Below, in pieces: positions 36,155 to 49,690 of a stretch of 64,000 bases of DNA. The translations under genes were made by a program, and so were the position numbers. This DNA comes from Apostichopus japonicus (lineage: Eukaryota > Echinodermata > Holothuroidea > Aspidochirotida > Stichopodidae), in the NCBI RefSeq assembly GCF_037975245.1, contig NC_092564.1, forward strand, positions 25,537,484-25,601,483, written 5' to 3'. Under the pieces are notes generated by a model. It did no database searches and was not told the DNA's origin. It saw only the letters and a list, made by a program, of their open reading frames with translations. Positions within the stretch are counted from its first letter, which is position 1. The number at the start of each line of letters is the position of its first letter.

Positions 36155-39100
36155 ATGTTTGCTGAAAAAGAATTCGAAGAGGCCTGTGCCAGCCTACAAA
36201 AGCCAGATTTCCATGGTTTTGAGATTTTCGTGGACATCGGAGATGTAACAATTTACCGACAATACAGAGAGGTACGTAACTACTGTAATTAGAACTAGGC
36301 CTAGTAGTACTAGCATAGCATATAGACTATATACTTACTAAATACTAGTACTACTACTAGAGTAGCCCACTAGATTCTAACGATCGAAATTACGTTTTTG
36401 CCATAGGCAGAGTGTTGGCCAAGGGATACAATATTCATTGTTATATGTAACAATTAACATGAAACCAGATGACCAATCCTAGGCAGGGTAAAGTTAATCA
36501 TATACTTTATAGGACAATTAGGTGGCTGGCAAATTGCTACACAAATTGGCCTAGGCCTACATGTAAGAGGCTAGAGCTATGCTAGACCTAAACTACAGTA
36601 TATGCAGTTTGGGACATCAATAGGCACCACAAAATACTCAAAATCGGGTTACACTTGACCACACAAAGTCACCTTCCTCCGTGTTTTCAGTCAAATGATA
36701 CAGTAGCTATTAAACTGAGCAATTGAGAATGTTGAATCAACTGCAGCCTTTCTCTTTAGCTGTTGTATTTGTGGCCCAGAGATGCATATGCTTTACAACA
36801 TGAAAGCATTGAAAGCATTGGACTATCAAGGCCAGTTCATACTCCATATGAATCCCAGGCGATGGATGTAAACAAACCATATTATGGTAAAAACAACTAT
36901 ATTGCAGACCTGTCAACCTGTTTGACCCCAAAATAGGGAGAATAAAAATTTTCAGGGCCAAAAAATAGGGAGAACAAGGGGAAAATAGGGAGGATTGTAA
37001 TTTTAAACTGAAATGATATAAATACTCCTAAATAAGTAGTCTACTTATATGCAATACAGTGAGAGAATCATCCAATCAGTGTTTGTTGTAGTTTACAGCA
37101 GCTCGCTTCGCTTTCTACAGGGTTTCTTTAGTAGGCTTCCATTTGAAACAGGGAACAGTGGACTCTGGGTACTGTGACTTCATGGCTACCTGTAGTATGC
37201 TAGATAGAGTCCCATCAAGCTTGAGACTTGACCGACTGTCTGTCTTGTTCTTGCAAACTACACTGAATAGCCTTTCCTGTTCAGCGTTACTGTAGGGAAT
37301 TACTAGCATAGGACTAATTGTTGGCTATTTTCAGAAATGTCGCAAGTGATGAAACATTAAAAAACCGGGAGAATAGAATATGAAACCGGGAGGCCGGGAG
37401 AATCGGGTAAAAACCGGGAGTCTCCGGGTAAAACCGGGAGAGTTGACGGGTCTGATATTGCCACTATATTTCTACATAATATGGTTCATTTGCATCTATC
37501 CCCAGTGATGTAAACTAGAGTATGTACCGGCGTTTTACTCCAATCTATGAACTGAAACCTCACTAGCCTAGCTATCAATGAACTAAATTGTTATGGTATT
37601 ATAGAACAAAATCAATAAATTGATCACAAACTAATAAATCATTTTACACTCAAGTGGTAAAAGATCTTAATTATGTTGGGCTAAATGTAAAAAAAAGGTT
37701 CTTGTGCACTGATAGCCTAGGTTTTGTATGCAGTTTTAAGCCAGTTTTATAGAAAATTACCCACTTAATGCATATACGGTAATGTGTTATAACTTATATT
37801 TTTGCATAAATTTGTCATCCTTTGATATTATCATAAGTCATCAATTGCAATGTTGAGAGCCTTCGGAAGGTACTTCTTAGACAGACATGTACACATGTGC
37901 TGTTGTTAAGTGTTATCAGCCTTTATATCAGATAACATTCCTTTTTGTGTCAAGATCAGCTCAGGGATAGGGGAAATACTATGCACCTTTTTTTTTAAAT
38001 TGGCCAAACTTTGTTGGTAGTGAAATTGACTTCATGGTTATGTTTCCAACTTTATCAGAAAAATACTCTTTTCATGTAAGAATTTCTTCTCTCCTGTTTC
38101 TAGGCTTCTGGTTTGTACGAGTACAAAGTAATTGGTACTTTGGAAGGGGTTGCTCCAGAAATCTGTGCTAAAGTGTATGTGGATCTGAAGTACCGGAAGA
38201 AATGGGACAGTTATGTTAAAGGTACTGTTGCATTGTTGTTTTACATATGAATTGTTGTTTTACATATAAATTTTCTCAAGATGTTGCAAAAGGATATTTT
38301 ATGTTCTGTTACTGTGCTACCAAAGTCTAAATGAAGATATTGCCTCTACTAGTCTACTGTCAGTACTTGAGTTTGTATGAGAGTGGAAGACTAGAAGAGA
38401 ATAGAAATTGAAATTGATTAAAGGAGGAGATAGTCAACTATTGCACAAAGACTGACCTATCTGCCAATTTGTGATGGAGGGAAAAGAGAAGAATGTAGGT
38501 TCTGAACCTACCCCAAGACTGTTAGATAGTTTTTCCAAAGAAGTACAAACTCCCTAATGGTGACTTTCAAGTCAATGACACTTGTTCCATGGCAATATGA
38601 TTGTCTGTCTGTCTATCAAACTATCTGTCTGTCTGCCCTACTCATTTGTAATGCATTGCATAACCTAAACATCTTCTGTTTCCTACAAGTACTGTAGGTC
38701 TAAACTATGTGATATTTACATGGAAAATTAACATCTCCTTCCTAAGGACTTTAGCATCTGTTGTAATATTTATAAGACATTGATCAGAAAGATGTAACTT
38801 GATTTTCAATTGATTTGATGACAAGAGAAGTTGTTGCACAAATTGGAACCAGCTGCTTTCTCTTGTTTATATAGATTTAAGAAATATATCTAGACAAACT
38901 TCCTACTAAGGCAAAATACAAAGGTACAGTAGAGCAGTTATTGTTTTATTTCTATTTTATTTAATGTTTGCTTTCCATTTTCTCTCAAATTCTTTTTTCA
39001 TGATAGAACTGAAAGAAGTGGATGAAGGACTGAAGAGAGGCATCTACTGGGAAGTTAATTTTCCATTTCCAATGTCAAATAGAGATGTATCCTTTGTTTT

Positions 39101-42100
39101 GAATTATTTACATTCAGAGTTATTGTTATGTTAGATATAGTATAAACAGCCCTTGGTCAGTAAATTTTAGTCACACAAGTGGTTATTAAGAAGAATTGTG
39201 CAACCCTTTGTTAAGTAATAATGTTGTCCACAAGGTTCAATCTCTGAAAGTTAAATATGTCAATATTATCTAATATTTAACTTTAAAGTTGGAATTTTTG
39301 TGAAAAATGCTTTTGTTGTTGTTGAGAAAATTTGAAATTTTTTGAAATTTTGAAAATTTTAGAAAAATTTGAAAAAAAATTGAAAGATATATTTAAAAAA
39401 AAAATTTTCGAGCTAGCTATGTTTCACTGATGTCCTTGTGACTGATGTCTCCAATAGCAGTTCATCTCCTGTTTTTCACAGGTCTGCTATGAGCATTGGG
39501 GTAATAAAAACATCCACTCCATCTCATTTGGATGCTACAGAAAACCTGATTTCTTTAAATAGTAACTTTTGCAATGAAATTAACCTGTGACATATATACA
39601 ATATTTTCAGTGCTGCAATAATACCGTAGGTGAAACAGCTGTATGTATCTCATTGAGGATAGGATAATATCTTAAGTGCAAATTGAAAAGGTTTCTATTT
39701 CAATTAATAAGGTTTATTCTAATTAAGGCCAAAGAAGGATGTATAATATTGCCAGCTCTTTTAGGTACAAATAATCAAGAATATAGCAAGAAATGTGATA
39801 AGATTTGATTGATTATGTCTCAGTTTCTAATAATTTGAAGATAATGAGAACAGGTTATCAGCTTATCATTTAATAGTAACAAACAGTATGTCAATACACT
39901 GAGAAACCATTGTCCATCATACTTAAAAGGGGAAAAAAAGCAATAAAAAAAATTTGACAGATGTAAGCAAGTTATGGAACAGCAATCATGTAACATTGGA
40001 TCCTTAATGATAAATTTGTCAGTATATATTTACCAGGGAATCAAAAGAATTTGATGTAAATGGAAAACATATATGGGTTATTCTTGGTCGTAGTGAAAAC
40101 TTTGAATCCATTCCTGAGAAGAAAGGTATTATACGAGTTGATGATTTCATACAGAGCTTAGCAATAACAGCTGATGGTGATTGCAGTACCAGAGGTATGT
40201 ACATAAACAGATTTGAGTTCAAATCTGTTGATAATGGTAAAGTTATACCGTAACTTTGCAATGGTACGAGTTCGCATATTCTTTAAAAAGATTGTAAGAA
40301 TTGTTGGTTATTTTTTCTTAGGCAATATACATACATCCAAGTCAATGTGTGTGTTAACTTGTGTGTGTTATGCCTTAGTTTGTAAACACTTATCTAAAGA
40401 AGGTTAATCGTGACAGTTGTCATACTTTACATGTTGCTACCCCAAAGTGAGTACAAGTTTCTTAGTGTTTTTGGAAGGGTCAAAGGTTATTTGAGTTCAA
40501 CATGTGAAAAACTTGAAAGGCAATATATCATAAGATTTGTGGGTTTCTACTTAATTGTGAGGAGTAAAATTTCAGGTGTGTGGCATAAGTGTGTGTTCAA
40601 CAGTTCCCTTCAAAACTGGTTGCTCTCTTGAATTCTGGTTTTAATTTCTTTACAACCACTTAGAGGGTCCTCACTCTGGTTTTATTAACAGGTAGCGTAC
40701 GGTATAGCAATTCCCATAACTTTGATTAATGTTGGAATTTGAAATGAAAAGATGAAAAATGCCAACAATATTTGATACTTGCAAACTGATTTATGAGTTG
40801 TCTCATTGTAATGATGTTGATGACTTGCTTTTGTTGGAGTCATATAAGTGGTTTCAGTGTCCTGACAGAAACTCCAGTATCTCAATGCACCATAACTGTA
40901 TGATGTAGTAGTTAATGGTAGGGTTCAAACAAATACATATACTGACACAATGGAGTTTATGATAATAGGGAATATCTGTTGAGCTTGTGGCAAACTCTGC
41001 TGCTTACATATTGTATGATTTTAATACTAATAGCTCTCAGACTAGACTTTTAAACTAGTATATCTCTCAAAGGGAGCAAGATTTGTATCAGCTGGTTGCG
41101 GGAGTTGTTCTTTACATAAATTTCTATCATAGAAGCCAAGGTGAGCGAGTAAATTTGTGGTCCCTTAATAATGAACTGATATTAATTGTAGCTACTACAG
41201 TACTAGCAATCCCAATATTTCTAACCTGTTAAGCTGAAAACTCTTCAAGGAACTGATTTGCCTTCAGCTTGAAGCAATTTTTTATACTATGCAATGTAAC
41301 AAAAGTGGTACAATAATGCAGAGATGCACAATGTATATTTTATACAAACAAACTTGGTTGTTTCAATATATTTGTTTTTATAGTGAAGAATTGTTATACA
41401 TGCAAAGTATTATTATTTCCTGGTTGAGTGTTTGCTGACATTTCATTTTCTTCTACAGCTTATATGCATTACTATGACAACCCAAAGGGTATGATACCAA
41501 CATGGATGATCAATTGGGCTGCCAAAGTGAGTATTGAAAAGTACTTGTTGCCTATTCATTAAGTAGTACATGCAGTTATTAGAGACTGACGTCTTATCAA
41601 AACAATCTAAATTGCTGGACTTTTGAAGGAGGGATTCTCCGTGAAAGTCCAGAAAACAAGACACAGATGGAGTAGAAATTAAGTTCACAGCGTGCAGATA
41701 AATGTAAAAACACTTGGAATTAAATTAGCTAGTCCATCTTCAATGTTTTCATCTTGACTAAGATGTTTTTATATTTTGCTTCTGGTATTCTTTTGTGGGA
41801 TACTTTTTTGTACCCTTTTTGAGAATGGCAGATAGATGTAAATGGTTCATGCATGATTTTATTTTAATAGTGATATCTCATGATGTGTATTTATTTCTTT
41901 GGTTTTGTATGCATGTGTATGTAATGGTATATGAGATTTGCATGTCTCCTTCTTTTTGTTAAAGTTGAAACAATAATTTTGGCAAAGTTTTTTCGGGTAC
42001 AGTTTATATGGATACTGTGGATGAGCTGATCATAAAAATTAAAGGTCCTTTCAATCTTTAAGTTACATTTCTTTTAAAAGAGCTCAAATATGCCACAGTG

Positions 42101-42382
42101 CAATGCAAGCAATGAAAGATTTGGTCAAATTTACAGTGGTCATCTAATAATGACTTTTAACAGGATTGGGGTATCATTCTTGTATTGTTTCCAAAAGATA
42201 GACTGATAAGTGCTAAGTATTACATAAGTTATGGATGAAAGGCATAGCTACAAATTGTATTTAAAATTTTGAAACTGGTGATTTTTAATTTTCTTCATTC
42301 ATTTCAGACTGGGGTTCCATCATTTCTAAACAGCATGAAAAAGGCCTGCAAAGGATATGAAACCTATATACAAGACCAATAG
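36155..42382 (+). CDS. PCTP: Phosphatidylcholine transfer protein-like (START domain), 209 aa
   Basis: Six exons join in phase: 36155-36271, 38104-38221, 39007-39086, 40023-40194, 41459-41526 and 42308-42382. All introns are GT-AG and the total is 630 bp. The whole protein is one START domain, as in vertebrate PCTP (about 214 aa). Telling blocks are KVYVDLKYRKKWDSYVKE, FPFPMSNRDYIFTRE, GKHIWVILGRSE, GIIRVDDFIQSLAI, YMHYYDNPKGMIPTWMINW and AAKTGVPSFLNSMKKAC, which follow PCTP in order and spacing. The family carries phosphatidylcholine between membranes in the cytosol inside a closed lipid pocket. There is no signal peptide or membrane segment. The ATG at 36155 is the first in frame after an upstream stop. 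Intron 1 carries a hAT remnant. STARD7 and STARD10 are the nearest alternatives, but the short length and lack of extensions favour PCTP. Confidence 0.93.
36905..37454. mobile_element. hAT-like element remnant in PCTP-like intron 1
   Basis: The ends CAGACCTGTCAAC and GTTGACGGGTCTG form an inverted repeat with one mismatch. ATATTG flanks both sides (36899-36904 and 37455-37460), shorter than the 8 bp expected for hAT, so the duplication may be eroded. Just inside both ends are AAATAGGGAGA / ACCGGGAGA words. The interior encodes the C-terminal part of a hAT transposase on the minus strand, which identifies the superfamily independently. It is an internally deleted derivative. Confidence 0.8.
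37112..37309 (-). pseudogene. hAT transposase C-terminal dimerisation-domain fragment
   Basis: The frame of about 65 codons reads LVIPYSNAEQERLFSVVCKNK, then RSSLKLDGTLSSILQVAMK. The pattern P-x-S-N-A-x-x-E-R-x-F-S...NK...R-x-S-L...T-L is the hallmark of the C-terminal hATC domain, which mediates transposase dimerisation. The catalytic DDE part and the zinc finger are absent, so the element cannot make an active enzyme. It lies opposite in direction to the host gene. Confidence 0.82.
39280..39405. repeat. AT-rich low-complexity run in PCTP-like intron 3
   Basis: Runs of AAATTTGAAATTTT, AAAATTTTAG and poly-A alternate for about 125 bp. There is no sign of a mobile element around it. It is probably slipped-strand low-complexity sequence. 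Confidence 0.7.
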
Positions 42383-42930
42383 AAGAATAGCTTTGATTGG
42401 ATGACCATGCCATTGGGTGTTTTGTAACTCTAAATGTAACATAAGGTTCAACTGGGTACTACTGAAGCAAAACCAGTGCTTCAAACGTATAGCGGCATAA
42501 ATACTTAAACTCCCAGTGGGAAGTTATTTATAAACCATCATTACACACGGTACAATTTACTATAGTATTAAGGTACTTCTAAATACCTCTTAAATGTTAC
42601 AAAACTTGTCATTTTGAGAACATGGAAAGTCTAAAATATGAAATAAGCTGCTGAAAGTATTTTATTAAAGTTGAATTGTAAATACTGCAATTTGGAATTT
42701 ACATATTTATACAAAGTTATGAGTGGAAAATATGGTCTATCGTGTATTAGTAAAGATTTGTGACAGCTAACAGTTTTCAGAGAAATATACTTTTCTTGTT
42801 TACTTGTGAGCTATATAAGGTGGATTACCTCATTGTCAATTTCATCATTATCTTATAAGTTATATTGGAGTTGTAAATGCTGCTGCTATCTATTCAATCA
42901 GGCACAGACTTCTGACAGTTTCACAATATC

Positions 42931-42936
42931 AATAAA
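42931..42936 (+). promoter_or_regulatory. Candidate poly(A) signal of the PCTP-like gene
   Basis: A canonical AATAAA lies about 550 bp after the stop codon, the first convincing one I noticed downstream in the same orientation. It would give a 3' untranslated region of roughly 570 bp. Transcript data would be needed to confirm use. Confidence 0.4.
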
Positions 42937-43384
42937 ACAGACCATATGCTGTGTCAACTAATTAGAAAGTAGGCTAATGAGTCACAAAATAGTTGAAAGT
43001 TGATGGCTCTAGTGACATTTGACTGACTCGTTACTGATTTATATGCTGTTAGGACAGTCAGGGAACGAGTCTCCTGACCCTAGCAACAATTATAGTGGGG
43101 CTATTGTGATACTCACTAAAGTCTGGGCATCTGTGAACATTTCATCATTGTCCATAAGGATCTGTTGGTGAAAACGTGTATAGAAGCTAGGGTGTAGATT
43201 CGTGACTCGGTAGCTGACTCTCTTATTAAATGTCACAGCTTCTGCTCTGTATTATTAATACTGTAAATTTCTCAGAAGCTGTGAACCATCTTGTGCTTTC
43301 AGCTTGTTTAATATTCAGTGGTTTTAGAGAACAGTGTAGTGTACAAATTAATATCTTCTTGTAAAATTTCAAAAACAATTTGAA

Positions 43385-43566
43385 ATGGAAATTGGTAGGT
43401 CTACTAAGGTTGAGTATGGTGATAGGCATGATCAGTCATACAACAATTTTTATAAGCAATCAGAAGCCATTCCACACAGATTTAATCAGGTACAAAGACA
43501 TTTTACAAGGTTACCCCCTCAAGAATATAATTTGACTGCTCTCACAGGTCATAGGTCAACCATTCT
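43385..43566 (+). CDS. Unassigned candidate coding exon
   Basis: An ATG opens a 60-codon frame rich in charged and aromatic residues (EYGDRHDQSYNNFYKQSE, then LPPQEYNLTALTGHRS), unlike the low-complexity frames around it. A consensus donor GTAAGT begins at 43567, just before the in-frame stop. In-phase candidate continuations exist: 44157-44218 (after TTTTTCAG, before GTAAAT) and 44391-44477 (after CATATAG, before GTTAGC), the last being hydrophobic. I do not recognise the protein. The composition recalls small axonemal proteins, but this is only an impression. Chance remains a real alternative. Confidence 0.25.
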
Positions 43567-45279
43567 GTAAGTAAAATATTCAAGATTTGCCAAATTGCTT
43601 TCCACAGCTAATATCTTGATGTAGAGTGAAAGTAGCTGGATTTTCTCTGTTACTCTATGTTTCCCACCGCACAAATTGAGTGCAAAATTTGCTTTTAGTT
43701 TCTGAAATAAATATCACAATATTTTTATGTATATTGCCCATCTTTTAAAGCTGTGGTTGGTTTCTGTTTCTTGTCAAAGTCGTCTTCTTTTTTCATAATG
43801 TGTAGCAACGCTTAGCCTATTGAATTTTCTGTACAAACTTCCTACTAAGTCCTAATTTATTGAAATCATTGGCCTGAAATTATTATTGCCATTAATTAAT
43901 TAATTAGGCTAATGACCAATTATTATTGAAATAAGTTAACGAGAGAAGAAATATTTCTTAGAGTTTGATGCATTCTGTGCTTACTTTTCTGAAAAGCTGG
44001 AAGAACTGATGGTTGGTAGCAAGGATTGTTGAAACCAGACATTATGACAGTGTTAGTGCATATGTATAATGGCATTGATAAAATTGTCGTAATAATTTCA
44101 GCTAACGTACAAAATCCCTCTTGTTTAACTTAACCTTGTGTTATCATATTTTTCAGTGCTTCATTAAAATCCAAATTTTGTGTAACTGTTTCACCAGGTT
44201 ATTGCTTCTTCCTTGATGGTAAATTTCATTAATTGAAACTAAAATATTCTCTACTTCTGTAGATCCTGTTGGTGCCTTCGTAATTTTAGTTGCTTCCTTT
44301 AAAGAGTAGTTTTCTTTACTTAAAATTCATTTTGAGAAAGTTCAGCAATAATTCTAGTCTTTCTAATCAATTTGTTTTATTTCCATATAGCGCCCTCTAA
44401 AACAACGTTGTTTCTTTTCGGTCACTTTTTATGGCACTATTACATTGTGCTCTGTATCCTATTCACGTTTATACAAGGTTAGCGTGAGAAAATAATTTAA
44501 CAGTCCGAAGCTTGAAAGAAATTTTAAAATAAGTGTAATCTAAGTGGGAAAATTACATTCCAAAGCAAGCTTGAGAAGGGATATTTCTGTAGCAAAATAT
44601 TCAACACTGTTACATATTAATGGTTTATCATCTCATAAGAGCACATACCTTTGACACGATATTCTTCTCTTTTCATATTTTTTCTGGACAACAGAGTAAC
44701 AAAGGATTTTGTTGTGAAATACTTTACATTGGAAACCACTAGTTGATTGCCTCTTAAGACATCAATCATGCTAATTTGAAGCCATCTAACGAAGTAAACC
44801 AACTAATAGACCAAGTTGTGTAGCTTTGTTTATTGAATGCCTCGTTGTTTATCGATTTCAAAACAGCAGTTTATGTAATTTTAACAACAATTCAAGTCTT
44901 TGAGTACAGTTTGTCAAGATAAAGTTTAATAAAGTGAAGAAGCAACGTCGACACTATTTTTCATTACTAGTTTCTTTTTTCTTTCTTTTTTTGTGAACGT
45001 TATTTCTCAGATCATCCAAGGCAAATTATTAACCCTTTTAAGTTCTTAACCTATTATTTTTGTTGTTGTTTTTCTTCTACATTAAAGCTTTGTTAAGCCC
45101 TATACTGATGGACTTCAACCAGCAATTAAATTACTGTATTGTAGGCCACATACATGAAGGGTGCAGAAGAAATTTGACAAGAAAAAGAAAAGGGGAGGGG
45201 CAGACCCTAACGCTATTCGAACCTCATGATTGCTTGTTGACACTTCCGTGTGTTTGAGATGGAGATTTAGGAGAAAGTT

Positions 45280-45960
45280 TGTGGGTACATCGTAACATAT
45301 GTTCAAGTTGATATGATGCATATTTATAAGGGGCGGGGCTTAAGTTTATTTTCACTAAAATAGCTTGTAAACACGGTAACTGAACAACGAGAAGTTGGAT
45401 TGAAGTCATACTTTCTACATATATGCGCCATAGTAAGTAGAAGAACCCTATCGATTTTGGCGCTCATCTCATAAATAATAATGAGGTCACGGGGTCAAAC
45501 GTAAAAATCTTCAAATGCTAATAACTCTGCAACGAAAAGTCAGAATTTATTTATACTTAATATTAATATGTTGGTAGATAGCGGGTACATGGTGATATAT
45601 GTTCAAGTTGATATGCATATTTATTAGGGGCGCGGCTTAAGTGTATTTCCACTAATAGCTTGTAAACACGGTAACTGAATAACGACAAGGGGATTGAAGT
45701 CATACTTGGTACATAGATGCGCCATAGTGAGTAGATGAAGCCTATTGATTTTGGTGCTCATCTCATGAATCATAATGAGGTCACGGGGTTAACCGTGAAA
45801 ATCTCCCAAACGCTTATAACTCCGCAACCGAAAATCAGAATTTATTCATACTTGGTATTAATGTGTTGGTAGATACGGTACATATGGTAATATATATTCA
45901 AGTTGATATTATGCATATTTATTAAATAGTTTGTAAACATGGTCAGTTAACATATTTAGT
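45280..45960. repeat. Tandem repeat, unit about 300 bp
   Basis: The word TTCAAGTTGATAT recurs at 45301, 45601 and 45898, giving units of about 300 and 297 bp. Within each unit GGCTTAAGT, AGCTTGTAAACACGGTAACTGAA, GCGCCATAGT, CATAATGAGGTCACGGGGT and TCAGAATTTAT repeat in the same order. Two full units and a partial third are present. No coding content. Confidence 0.85.
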
Positions 45961-48900
45961 AGGTAGGTCCACAGTCAGTGAAAGAACCTTGTTGATCAAT
46001 TTAATCTACAATGACGAAAGCTTGGATTATAATCTCAATTGGCAAGGAATCACAATAAGCCCGCTGGCTTTCTGGTTTTATTTCTCATGACTGGCTAGGA
46101 TCCAGAAGCCATGAAAGCTAATTAATGGGTAGTAAAATTGCCTGAGCCTTCATAAAACTGTTGCCGTTGAGGCTTGCTAATTGGAATATATAATGGACGT
46201 TATCTTCCTTCAAAGGGACACCCCTCTGCCTCCCATGACCTCCACCCCTCCCCCTCCCCAGAAGAAATTAAAACACATATATCAAACTATAGGACCACTG
46301 ACGGAATCTTGGTTACTAATTATTCAGATTTTACGAGGCTCTAGCAGGGGACCCTTTACCAATATCAGTATAATCAAATTGGTTAGTGTATTGTCAATTT
46401 TCAACTCAATCCATTGATTTGAAGCGCTCTAAAATTGGTAGTTTATAAACACGTATTTCATTGCGGGACATTGTATGATCGTCAAAAGTAAGTAAATCAC
46501 TCCGGACTTCTACTACCCAATTCAAATCGACAGTCGTAACGTAGGTTATCGTACAGACAGATTGTGCTTACGAATGTAACTGACCAAGATTTAGCGTCTT
46601 TAATCGCGTCAACGTATACGGATAAGTCGGCAAAACTCACTGAAGCTGACCGAATGCTGGCGATCGCTTTAGCACGACCGACTTGAATGCATGAAGAATG
46701 TTCAATTGCAACTGGGCCTTAGGCCCTGCGTAATAAGATGTAATAGTAGCCGTTACGATAAAATAATGTCAAGGTATTTTTAGCTGATTTATATGTCGTG
46801 GTGTTGAAACCATCTTGAGCCTTGTAGATTTCGTCACAAATCTAGTGCTGCGTTGCGCAGGTATAAACATTGTGATCTACACAAATGAAGTCTAGACCTA
46901 CAAGTAGCGCGTATGTTAAAATAAATAAAGGAACAAAAACATTTAATTCATTCTTTTGTGAAAATCTCGGCGAATCGATAAGAAATACACATTTTGATAC
47001 ACGAAAAATAAATGATGCTAACAAAATTTCAAAAATTTCAATGACCGTCGGGGTGGGGGGGGGGCGGTGGAACAAATGGAAGATATTTCACCAAGTTGGT
47101 AAATGGTGATCACTAAAACGCCGAAAACAACTTACAAGATTATCAATGCCATACGCAAATAAAAAAAAAATGCTCAACCGCTTGCTTAATGATTTAAATG
47201 ACGTATTAAACTTCAAATTTAGCCTCTGGTGAAGATGTTTTTTTTTTGTAAAAGAAAGGAAACGAGTAAAAGAAACTTAATTATGTGAAACAATAGTTTA
47301 AGTAATTATGCAAAACGCTACTACCAGTACAAGAGCATGATTTAGTGTGACCATTTCTTTTCCAGAGTTCGGCCAATATGTGCTGGATACACAACCCAGA
47401 GAAATTAAGAACACCTCAATGATTTATTTAACAATAATTGATTTTAAGATTTACAATATGAAATCCTTTTTCCTGGAAGAAACCTTTAACTAAGAGTTAT
47501 GTTACTATGTAAACAATTTAACATATCAAATGTTTTAATTTATTCGCGGCAGGCAATACGTTCGATGACAAATGTTTCACTTAAACCAGGGTGTTATTTT
47601 ATTATAAAAATTACAAAACATGTCGAGTTTCCAACCACAGTAATCTTCCATTGGCAAGTAGCGCGGCCATGTTTATTTTACGATTCACTATATACATACC
47701 GGCCGCAACCGTAGGCCGATGTGGACATATATTCACCTACCGTAACACAAACGAAATTAAATATAACCCAAAATGCATATGAATGAAGTCATGACGAAAT
47801 AGTTGTAGGTGTGACGTAATAACTGATGTTTTGCATGACAAAGATGAAATTATATAAATAGGAAAATAGAATATAGGATATTTAATTAGGTCTCGGCTAG
47901 GCTTTCGGGCCTATAGCATATTATCTAAAGTAGGCTATGTTATCTGATTATTTCATGCTCTATCATCAACGAGTGCCAGAAGTTAAATATATTATTACCT
48001 TATTTATTGGGCCTTCCATCGCGCATAATCGTTGGCCGCAAGTCGCGATCCAATAACATAAGTGTCTGACTGGGTCATTAAATACTGGCCTATACTAGGC
48101 TATAGCCTAGGTCTATAATTTAGGCTTATATGTTTACATCATATATATGCGTAGTGGCAAATGAAAAGTGTGTGGAACTAGGGCCATCCCCTTCTTTAAG
48201 TGGGGGGGGGGGCAGGAATAATTATGTTTCTCCACACCCCACTCTTAAGCCTAACTAGGGGTACATTCACAGCATTGTTTCATCATTAAGGTGGATTCTC
48301 GGAATTAGCTTAAATCGCCTATCTAACACATACAAAAATAAACTAAGTCTGGGTAAGAGCTTTAAACGCAACCAAATGGCCCGTAAATAGACACATACCC
48401 CCCTACCCCCCCCCCCCCCAACACAAATCCGACGCCACTTTTCAGGGAAAACGAAATACTTACATGCACGAGTTTATATTTCAAAGGTGATATGAAGATA
48501 TTCCAGCATCATCGAATGAATTAAGTTTTAAGTAAAAACCGTTGTCGGACATACATGTTGTTGTGCGCCGTTAATTAATCGTAATCATTTCGTTATAAAC
48601 ACTCACTGAATTTGCTGTTATAGAGCACTACACACTGTGCTGTGTTCAGATTAGCCGCGTAAAGGGAGGACTTCACAAATTTCTTACGATGCTTTTGATT
48701 AGCTGGTGAGAAGTACGAGTCTTAATATTGACCAATCAAGTCGAATTTTATATCACTAGAGAGAAGTGTCAACGAACTTTTCTTTGGCATAGGAAAGAAT
48801 TTGATTACGCAACCATACTCCCAGCAAGCACAATGAAAGCATTGAGAGATTGAGAAATTTTGAATAGATTCACTGCTTTCCGAAGTGATTTTTTACTTTT

Positions 48901-49270
48901 TCAGATTAAAAAGTACGGAGTAATAAATAACGACACATCATTGTAAAGAAGATACAATCATCTTCAAAATGACATAAGAAAGAGTTTCTGAGTGATATAC
49001 TTAAAATGAAAAGAGTTAGCGCGAAATGTGCTTATTTTGTAGCGATATTTGCTGCGTAACGGTGTGTTTTGTGCCGAGTTCCGCAAGGATTCCATATAAT
49101 ATACACGCTAACATTGCAAATTTGCTGCTGGTCCATAATATGTCGGCAACGACAATCACACCCTGCTGAAGGTTCTCTGCAAATCTTATGCTAATTCATA
49201 CACTTCTCAACATTGTTATGCGTCCAAATGTGTTCGTCGCGTAGAAATCAAGTGGCACTGATAGTATATA
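45961..49270. other. Gene-free stretch
   Basis: No supported gene was found. It contains homopolymer tracts (C-rich near 46225-46260, G runs near 47051-47064 and 48204-48212, C12 near 48407), an (A)10 run at 47161, and frames below 80 codons. Several 'cctaggcctat' and 'taggctat' words near 47920-48130 recur, as elsewhere in the window, but form no clear unit. Confidence 0.5.
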
Positions 49271-49278
49271 GTTTATAG

Positions 49279-49690
49279 CAGGGTTGTCCAACCTACGGCC
49301 CGCGGGCCACAGTCCGGCCCGCCGCAGGGTTGCGTCCGGCCCGCCAGAGATGCTCTATGGTGCGAAATTTTAGTCAGCAGATTTATTGATAACAATTTGA
49401 AGCTATATAATCAATCATTCGAACCTTCTGGGTCCAAAAAGCTGCATACAGGTCAGTTTGTGTGACACTCTCTCAGCGGAGGAGGGGGGGGGGGGCGGCT
49501 GAACTTTATTCATCTTTTTTTATCAGGAAGGAAAATAAATCAGTGCGCTCCGCGCGCAGTGCTCACATTTTGTTGCCTTGGGCTTCGGGCAATTTTTTTT
49601 TCGAAAAATCGAGCGTAGGGTTCATGCGGCCCCCTCCTTCATCATAATCATTCCATGTGGCCCTCCTCTGCAAAAGGTTGGACAACCCTG
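49279..49690 (+). mobile_element. hAT-like MITE (CAGGGTTGTCCAACC family), copy 2
   Basis: It shows the same perfect 15-bp ends as the copy at 31689, with the exact 8-bp duplication GTTTATAG outside (49271-49278 and 49691-49698). Interior differences from copy 1 are mostly single bases and homopolymer lengths (for example the G run near 49486 and the T run near 49592), suggesting the two copies inserted fairly recently from one source. Confidence 0.92.

Noticed and set aside
36737-36961. 74-codon minus-strand frame in PCTP-like intron 1
   Set aside because: It crosses the left end of the hAT remnant, so it cannot be an ancestral coding unit.
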